From assembly GCA_017483645.1 (NCBI GenBank), contig JAFUWD010000066.1, positions 1 through 32,923 of the forward strand: a stretch of 32,923 nt of DNA, read 5' to 3'. The translations under genes and the position numbers were made by a program. A model generated the notes under the pieces. It ran no database searches and was not told where the DNA came from. It was given only the letters and a program-made list of their open reading frames with translations. This DNA is from Muribaculaceae bacterium. GTDB lineage: Bacteria > Bacteroidota > Bacteroidia > Bacteroidales > Muribaculaceae. Shown piece by piece: positions 27,988 through 32,923 of the stretch (its first letter is position 1; the number at the start of each line of letters is the position of its first letter).

Positions 27988-28040
27988 GATAGTTCAATTT
28001 TTATGCGATATTTGTTAAAGTTTCTTTAATTCTTCATTTT

Positions 28041-28069
28041 TTTCCTTAAGCGTGCCCTTTAAGGAAAAA
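28041..28069 (-). repeat. Right inverted repeat, candidate recombination site (IR-R)
   Basis: Exact reverse complement of 20002-20030, including the asymmetric spacer, which reads GCGTGCCCT here. It sits in the 276-nt gap between the divergent glpT copies, 53 nt from one start and 194 nt from the other. Its right arm overlaps the region just upstream of the -7 box of the + strand copy. Confidence 0.88.
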
Positions 28070-28077
28070 TAAATCAC

Positions 28078-28085
28078 TATTTTTG
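28078..28085 (+). promoter_or_regulatory. Putative -7 box of the glpT-glpQ-porin unit
   Basis: TATTTTTG matches TAnnTTTG. The -33 position would fall inside the right inverted repeat and is not TTTG, so the promoter may need an activator or use the palindrome. The leader to the ATG at 28264 would be about 172 nt and contains an inverted pair TTTCGTT (28119-28125) / AACGAAA (28158-28164), candidate repressor half-sites. Confidence 0.5.
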
Positions 28086-28263
28086 CGCCATGATTGTTTT
28101 GTTTGGAAATTTATTTAGTTTCGTTATGATAATTTTTTGGGTTTTCAAAAGAGCGGAAACGAAACTTGTGGTTTTCAAAATCAATCAAAAATTGTAACAA
28201 GACTAATAGTTAAAGAATATTATCATTTACTATAAACCTTCAATTAACAATTAAAACCAATTT

Positions 28264-29682
28264 ATGGCAAGTTTTTTAGCCCCTCCGGCCTTTAAACCCG
28301 AACAGACGGGTCCCGAGGCCGACGCGAAGTACAAGCGACTTCGCTGGCAAGTGTTTATCGGCATCTTTATTGGATATGCCGGTTTCTACCTGGTGAGAAA
28401 GAATTTATCGATGGCCATTCCGATGCTTGAGCCCTTTGGCTTCACAAAGGGCGAGTTGGGCACCGCGCTGGCCATGAATGCTGTGGCCTATGGCGTTTCC
28501 AAGTTTGTCATGGCGAGCATCAGCGACCGCAGCAATGCTCGTCGTTTCCTGCCCTTAGGACTGATTCTGTCGGCTGTGGCTATGATGTTCATGATTGTAC
28601 CCATCCATAGCGAGTACATTCGTGAGAACAAGGGTCTTGCAATCACCTTGATGGGCCTGTTCAACTTTTTGGTGGGCTGGTTCCAAGGAATGGGCTGGCC
28701 TCCGTGCGGCCGTGTGATGACGCGCTGGTTCTCCATCAAGGAGCGTGGCACATGGATGAGTGTGTGGAATTGTGCCCACAACGTGGGCGGTGCAATGGTT
28801 GGCCCCATGGCTGCCTATGGCGCACTCTGGTTCGGTTCGTGGTTCTATGGCGCCGACGAGAAGATGTATTTTCTCATCGGCACTTATGCCTTCCCGGCTG
28901 CAGTGGCTGTGCTGATAGCCATCATCGCCTATTCGATGATTCGCGACACCCCTCAGTCGTGCGGCTTGCAGTCGATTGAGAAGTGGAGCGGCTCGGCTTC
29001 AAAGAACTACGATGAGAAGAAGAGCGAGCAAGCTCTGAGCGTGAAGGAAATCTTCCGCACGGTGCTCACCAACAAGTTCTTGTGGTACATTGCACTTGCC
29101 AACTCCTTTATTTACATGGTGCGTTACGGCTGTCTTGACTGGGCTCCCACCATCTTGAGCAATCAGGGTGTGGATATCAAGAGTGCCGGTTGGGCCTATT
29201 TTGCCTATGAGATTGCCGCCATTCCCGGCACGCTGTTCTGCGGCTGGCTCAGCGACAAGGTGTTCAATGGCCGTCGCGCCCTTCCCACGATGCTGTTCAT
29301 GGCATTGATTATCATTGCCATCGTGGTCTACTGGCAGAACATGACCAACCTGACGGTGGTGATTTGCTGCCTGATAGCCATCGGCTTCCTGATTTACGGC
29401 CCGGTGATGTTGATTGGTGTGCAGGCTCTCGACCTGGCTCCGAAAAATGCCGCCGGAACCGCTGCCGGCCTGACGGGCTTCATGGGCTATGTGCTGGGTA
29501 CTGCCATTCTGGCCAACTCGGTGCTGGGTTACGTTGCCGACCACACTGGCGGTTGGGATGTTCCCTTCATCCTGCTGATAGTGGGTTGTGTGCTGGCCAT
29601 TGTGTTCATGGGCATGACCTATAAAGAAGAGCAATATCTCGTTGCCGACCGCAAGGGTGAAAGCGTGAAGAAAGAGAAATAA
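28264..29682 (+). CDS. glpT: Glycerol-3-phosphate transporter GlpT, copy outside the invertible segment
   Basis: The 472-residue protein has the full GlpT signature set: FYLVRKNLSMAIP (Arg45), QGMGWPPCGRVMTRWFS, WNCAHNVGG (His172), YMVRYGCLDWAPT and GFLIYGPVMLIGVQALD. It is predicted to be a 12-helix inner-membrane antiporter of G3P for phosphate. The mature sequence is close to the copy at 26605-27987, apart from small differences around residue 115 and a longer, basic tail. It leads a + strand unit with the GDPD lipoprotein (36 nt away) and a porin, which fits coupled hydrolysis and uptake. Confidence 0.94.
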   Translation: MASFLAPPAFKPEQTGPEADAKYKRLRWQVFIGIFIGYAGFYLVRKNLSMAIPMLEPFGFTKGELGTALAMNAVAYGVSKFVMASISDRSNARRFLPLGLILSAVAMMFMIVPIHSEYIRENKGLAITLMGLFNFLVGWFQGMGWPPCGRVMTRWFSIKERGTWMSVWNCAHNVGGAMVGPMAAYGALWFGSWFYGADEKMYFLIGTYAFPAAVAVLIAIIAYSMIRDTPQSCGLQSIEKWSGSASKNYDEKKSEQALSVKEIFRTVLTNKFLWYIALANSFIYMVRYGCLDWAPTILSNQGVDIKSAGWAYFAYEIAAIPGTLFCGWLSDKVFNGRRALPTMLFMALIIIAIVVYWQNMTNLTVVICCLIAIGFLIYGPVMLIGVQALDLAPKNAAGTAAGLTGFMGYVLGTAILANSVLGYVADHTGGWDVPFILLIVGCVLAIVFMGMTYKEEQYLVADRKGESVKKEK

Positions 29683-29718
29683 ACTAATTATACTATTCAT
29701 TTTAAACAATTGACATTT

Positions 29719-31341
29719 ATGTTAAAAAATCTCGTTAGAGTAGGCCTGTTGAGCACCGCTATGCTCCTTGCCTTTAGTTCTTGTGAAAAAGAACAGCAGT
29801 TTACCAATGAGAAACTTGATGCCAAGCGTGTTGATCTGCAAGTGCTGAACGCCGACCTGGCAAAAGTTCGTGACTATGTGCCCCTCTACGCAGTGATTGC
29901 CCACCGCGGTTCCACGTTCTGGGCTCCCGAAGAGACAGAGGCATCGTGGCGCTGGGCCCGTGAAATGGGTGCCGACTATCTGGAGAGCGATGTGCAGTGC
30001 ACCAAGGACGGTATCGTGCTTGCCAACCACGATGAGAACCTGAAGCGCACCACCAACATCGAGAATGTGTTCAGTGAGACCGTTCCGCCGAGCCGTGCGG
30101 ACTTCTACATGAGCCTGGGCTTTAGCCGCCAAGACGCCGAGGAGCAATATGGCCGCGATGTGGCCGCCTTCCGCCCGTTCTACACGCTGAGCTATTACTA
30201 TGCCGAGCTGCTGATGCTGGATGCCGGCAGTTGGTTCAACGAGAGCAGTCTGGAGCAGGCACGTCCCGCTTTCTCAGCTACCGAGAACGGCCGTTTTGAG
30301 AATGGTAGGATTGTGTATAGCAACGGTCTGTACATCAGTGCTATCCAAGACCAAATCGCTTATGCTCAGGGCAAACGCTTGGTGCGTGACGCCGAGGGTC
30401 GCCGCGTACTTACCTATAAAATCAAGGACGAGTACAAGGGCATGACGCTGGCGCAAATCTACGACGCCATCAAGGCCAAGGGCCAGTACAACGCCAAGTA
30501 TATGGATTTCCTGGAGTATGACTTCGCCCACGCTTATGAGGCTGACCCCGAGGACACCGGCAACCGCCCTGGCATCTATGTTGAGTTCAAGGAGAGCTGG
30601 CTTAACCCCGGCAACATGGAGCAGCGTGTATATGACGTGCTGGCCGAGCAGGGTTGGAACATCATCACCAATGACCCGGGCGAGCAACCCTTCTACAAGA
30701 ATGGCAAGGTTAACGTGGGTAACACTCGTGGCCGCGTGATTCTGCAAACCTTCTCATTCGATGCACTGCGTCGAGCCAACGACGTTTTCAAGGGCCGTAT
30801 CCCCATGTGCTATCTGTTGTGGATCAGCGATCCGGCTTATGCCACCGATATCGCTTACGACACCCCCACCGGCTATGCAGCCTTCATCAAATGGGCACAG
30901 GACAATGGCGCCCACATCATTGGCCCGGCTATCAGCGGTGCCCCCAACAACTATCCCGAGATGAACGCCCCCTGGCAGGCCTATATGATTCGCAAGGCCG
31001 GAATGATTAACCATCCTTATTCGTTCGACTCATGGGCACAGATGACCAAGTACATGGGCTACTACAACTACAATTGGGAAACTGAGTTCGACGACCTGCT
31101 GCGTCTGACCATTCCTCCCACGGACTATACCGTAGAAGGGTATCCCAGCAGTGTGCCCGTCTACATGGACGGTTTCTTCACCAACCGCACCGAGATGTCG
31201 CTGCGCTACATGATTGAGAACGGTTTCCGCGGCAACCCCGCTCTTCCCAACCCGTTCCATGCCGGACAAAAATATGACAACTCTCAGGCCAACGTCGTCG
31301 TTCCCGATGCCGTAGCCACACTGAAACGCCTGGGTTACTAA
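29719..31341 (+). CDS. glpQ: Glycerophosphodiester phosphodiesterase lipoprotein with large insertion
   Basis: The ATG at 29719 gives 540 residues. The lipobox ends AFSSC (Cys22), so it is an anchored lipoprotein. The GDPD catalytic core is clear: His62-Arg63 in AVIAHRGS, Glu89 and Asp91 in YLESDVQ, and His104 in LANHDENLKRTTN. Then an atypical stretch of about 170 residues (starting near ENVFSE) separates this part from the second half (IYVEFKESW, VILQTFSF and YLLWISD). The enzyme releases G3P from glycerophosphodiesters such as glycerophosphocholine. It is longer than the usual 330-360 residues. Context with GlpT and porin supports the role. Confidence 0.9.
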   Translation: MLKNLVRVGLLSTAMLLAFSSCEKEQQFTNEKLDAKRVDLQVLNADLAKVRDYVPLYAVIAHRGSTFWAPEETEASWRWAREMGADYLESDVQCTKDGIVLANHDENLKRTTNIENVFSETVPPSRADFYMSLGFSRQDAEEQYGRDVAAFRPFYTLSYYYAELLMLDAGSWFNESSLEQARPAFSATENGRFENGRIVYSNGLYISAIQDQIAYAQGKRLVRDAEGRRVLTYKIKDEYKGMTLAQIYDAIKAKGQYNAKYMDFLEYDFAHAYEADPEDTGNRPGIYVEFKESWLNPGNMEQRVYDVLAEQGWNIITNDPGEQPFYKNGKVNVGNTRGRVILQTFSFDALRRANDVFKGRIPMCYLLWISDPAYATDIAYDTPTGYAAFIKWAQDNGAHIIGPAISGAPNNYPEMNAPWQAYMIRKAGMINHPYSFDSWAQMTKYMGYYNYNWETEFDDLLRLTIPPTDYTVEGYPSSVPVYMDGFFTNRTEMSLRYMIENGFRGNPALPNPFHAGQKYDNSQANVVVPDAVATLKRLGY

Positions 31342-31388
31342 TCAGGACAGAACGAAGTATTATAAATCTTTAAACGAACAATAAATTT

Positions 31389-32717
31389 ATGAAGAAATAT
31401 ATTTTAATGCCCGTTTTGGCAGTATTTGCCCTGGCAGCAGGCGCTCAGGATTTCGACAACGACCCGACGCTGAAAATTGAAAACAAAGAGAAGGAAGTGA
31501 AGTTCACAGTGGGTGCCCGCATGATGGCCGACGCTGCGCTCTATCACAGCGACTTCACGCCGATGCAGAGCGGTGCCTCGATTACCGATGCCCGCATCCG
31601 CACTTCGATGACCTACAAAGACTGGTATTTCTATGCCGACTTCGGTTTCGGTGGCGGCAAGTTCTCGCAGAAGAACATTTTCTTGCAGTACAGCAAGAAC
31701 AACCATGCCGTGAAGGTGGGTTACTACAACGACCCCGCCGGCTCCATGGCCCGCAATACCTCGCTGGGCAGCTATCACTTCATCTCGCGCGCCGGTAGCA
31801 GCATGGCACTGGGCGAGGGACGTGAACTGAGCCTTACCTACAAGTTCGCCAACAAGAATTTCATGGCCTATCAGGGCATCTTCACCGAGAATGCCTATAA
31901 CAAGATTGAGTCGGGATTCAACGGCTTGGGCATTTCCGGTCGTTATCTGTTCCGTCCCATCATCGACGAGCACCAGACGTTGCACGTGGGTGTGAGCGGA
32001 CGCTTCGTCCACATGGGCGGTGGCACCGTTTATAAGAATGTGCTGAAGAAAACCCTGCATCTGGGTCAGCCGCTGGAAACTTACGTTGATGAGGACGAGC
32101 AGTTTGTGAGCGCCGACCTCGACTGGGCCAACAATGTGATTAACGTGGGTGCCGAGGCTCTCTACCACAACGACAAGTTCTTCCTGCGTGGTGAGTTCTT
32201 CTACAAGAAAGTGACCAAGAAGCGCGACAGCTATTCGCTCTTCATCGATGCTCAGGACAACATTGACGGTTGGGGCGATATTGGATGGTGGGAAAACGCC
32301 AACAAACTCAAGGACAACAAGTTCCTGGGTGGTTATGTCGAGGCAGGCGTGATGCTGCTGGGCAAGGGCTACAAATACAATTGCCAGGAAGGTCTGCTTG
32401 GCGGTCTCGACGGCAAGGCGCTGGAGCTTGTGGCTCGCTACAACTACACCGGCTTGAACAACCTCACCGATGGTGAGTACTACAACGCCGGTCGTGGTCA
32501 CTACTATGCCAACGGCTATATGGAAGACTGGCCCGGCACCGGCGCAACGAGTGTTGGCGGCGGCGACGTGCACAGCGTGACCGTGGGCCTGAACTACTCG
32601 TTCAACAAGTATGTGCAGGTGATGCTCGACTACACCTACCACAAACTCGACAAGCCGTTCTTGCCTCAGGACAAGAACTTCCATGTGGGTCAAGCCCGCG
32701 TGCAGTTCACCTTCTGA
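31389..32717 (+). CDS. Outer-membrane porin, phosphate-selective porin-like
   Basis: The 442-residue product has a signal peptide (MKKYILMPVLAVFALAAGAQ) and a beta-rich barrel with typical stretches: VGARMMADAALYHSDF, ITDARIRTSMTYKDWYF, AVKVGYYNDPAGSMARN, then long amphipathic strands and a terminal aromatic strand (ARVQFTF). It resembles the OprO/P porin group, though the N-terminal linker seen in the other porin of this locus is missing. It probably admits G3P or its diesters through the outer membrane. It is the last gene of the unit, 47 nt after glpQ, with a strong terminator after it. Confidence 0.82.
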   Translation: MKKYILMPVLAVFALAAGAQDFDNDPTLKIENKEKEVKFTVGARMMADAALYHSDFTPMQSGASITDARIRTSMTYKDWYFYADFGFGGGKFSQKNIFLQYSKNNHAVKVGYYNDPAGSMARNTSLGSYHFISRAGSSMALGEGRELSLTYKFANKNFMAYQGIFTENAYNKIESGFNGLGISGRYLFRPIIDEHQTLHVGVSGRFVHMGGGTVYKNVLKKTLHLGQPLETYVDEDEQFVSADLDWANNVINVGAEALYHNDKFFLRGEFFYKKVTKKRDSYSLFIDAQDNIDGWGDIGWWENANKLKDNKFLGGYVEAGVMLLGKGYKYNCQEGLLGGLDGKALELVARYNYTGLNNLTDGEYYNAGRGHYYANGYMEDWPGTGATSVGGGDVHSVTVGLNYSFNKYVQVMLDYTYHKLDKPFLPQDKNFHVGQARVQFTF

Positions 32718-32754
32718 TGAACGGCGCATGAGCTGAATGAATGTAAATAAAGAG

Positions 32755-32789
32755 AATCCGCGGCCTGGAAATCGGGTCGCGGATTTTTT
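32755..32789 (+). terminator. Terminator of the glpT-glpQ-porin unit
   Basis: AATCCGCG (32755-32762) pairs with CGCGGATT (32778-32785), extended inward by GCC/GGT-type pairs, and is followed by T residues to 32789. A classic rho-independent terminator, 38 nt after the porin stop. Confidence 0.88.
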
Positions 32790-32790
32790 G

Positions 32791-32923
32791 GTATGACGGG
32801 CATGTTATACATCTGTGGTGAAAGTCCACACGGGGCGTAGTCACCGACGAACCCTATAGCGACTTGCAAGTTTCAAGCGGTGACGCTTGGGAGAGAAGAA
32901 GCAATAGCGAAATCGTGGCTTGA
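32791..32923 (+). mobile_element. 5' part of a putative group II intron, cut by window edge
   Basis: The stretch has the look of group II intron domain I: a GTATGACGGGCATG-like beginning, GGTGAAAGTCCACAC, TAGTCACCGACGAACC, TATAGCGACTTGCAAG and AGAAGCAATAGCGAAATC. Similar phrases are seen ahead of intron-encoded reverse transcriptases. The inferred 5' end falls right after the T-tract of the terminator, the preferred target context of bacterial class C introns. The 5' boundary (GTATG rather than GTGCG) and the missing body make class and edge uncertain. Confidence 0.6.

Larger units (their letters stand above)
20031..28040. mobile_element. Candidate invertible segment carrying its own recombinase
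   Basis: About 8.0 kb lies between the two perfect inverted repeats. It contains the glpC-side terminator, the tyrosine recombinase gene, and the six-gene minus-strand unit (OPA transporters, HAD phosphatase, porin, propeller, unknown). Recombination between the repeats would reverse it. In the flipped form glpT copy 2 would start about 101 nt after the glpC stop, on the same strand. The repeats are seen directly; inversion is inferred. Confidence 0.65.

Noticed and set aside
31404-32729. A 441-codon open frame on the minus strand, opposite the last porin
   Set aside because: Antisense shadow of a gene with a clear signal peptide and beta-barrel pattern. No start context or motif supports it.

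Overview
The window looks like a Bacteroidales chromosome (family not resolved; Muribaculaceae, Prevotellaceae or a relative would fit). Reasons: several genes are preceded by the Bacteroidetes sigma-type promoter (TTTG, about 20 nt, TAnnTTTG); lipoproteins carry short Bacteroidetes-type lipoboxes; a BspA-like repeat protein ends in a dockerin-like module; and DUF3078 and phosphate-selective porin families are present. No tRNA, rRNA or CRISPR array was seen.

Left part (1-4820): the 5' tip of a leftward gene at the edge, then a lipoprotein and a 1187-aa BspA-like leucine-rich-repeat protein on the + strand, closed by a strong hairpin shared with the convergent operon. Middle-left (4836-13190, all on the minus strand): pyrG with its own promoter and terminator, then yidC with its own promoter, followed by a tight run of envelope genes (zinc-ribbon/TM2 protein, membrane-anchored GH25 muramidase, and four exported proteins of unknown role including a DUF3078 protein), several joined by 4-bp overlaps.

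Middle-right to the end (13240-32789): a glycerol-3-phosphate (G3P) locus. A DeoR/GlpR-type repressor with a downstream unknown membrane protein diverges from glpA-glpB-glpC (anaerobic G3P dehydrogenase). Then comes a tyrosine recombinase gene, convergent with a six-gene minus-strand unit (glpT paralogue 2, OPA transporter 1, HAD-IIA phosphatase, OprO/P-like porin, secreted beta-propeller, secreted unknown). On the far side, reading +, are glpT paralogue 3, a GDPD lipoprotein and another porin. Together these can be read as a scavenging route: GDPD releases G3P from phosphodiesters, porins and OPA transporters bring it in, and GlpABC oxidises it to dihydroxyacetone phosphate into the quinone pool.

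The most striking signal is a perfect 29-bp sequence at 20002-20030 repeated in inverted orientation at 28041-28069. It consists of two 9-bp palindromic arms around an asymmetric 9-nt spacer, the architecture of a tyrosine-recombinase crossover site. The two copies bracket about 8 kb that contains the recombinase gene itself and the six-gene transporter/porin unit. A terminator lies just inside the left copy. Inversion would remove it from behind glpC and place the transporter unit directly downstream of glpABC in the same direction. I propose a self-encoded, phase-variable switch of G3P uptake. The last 133 bases, right after a rho-independent terminator, resemble the 5' part of a group II intron cut by the window edge.
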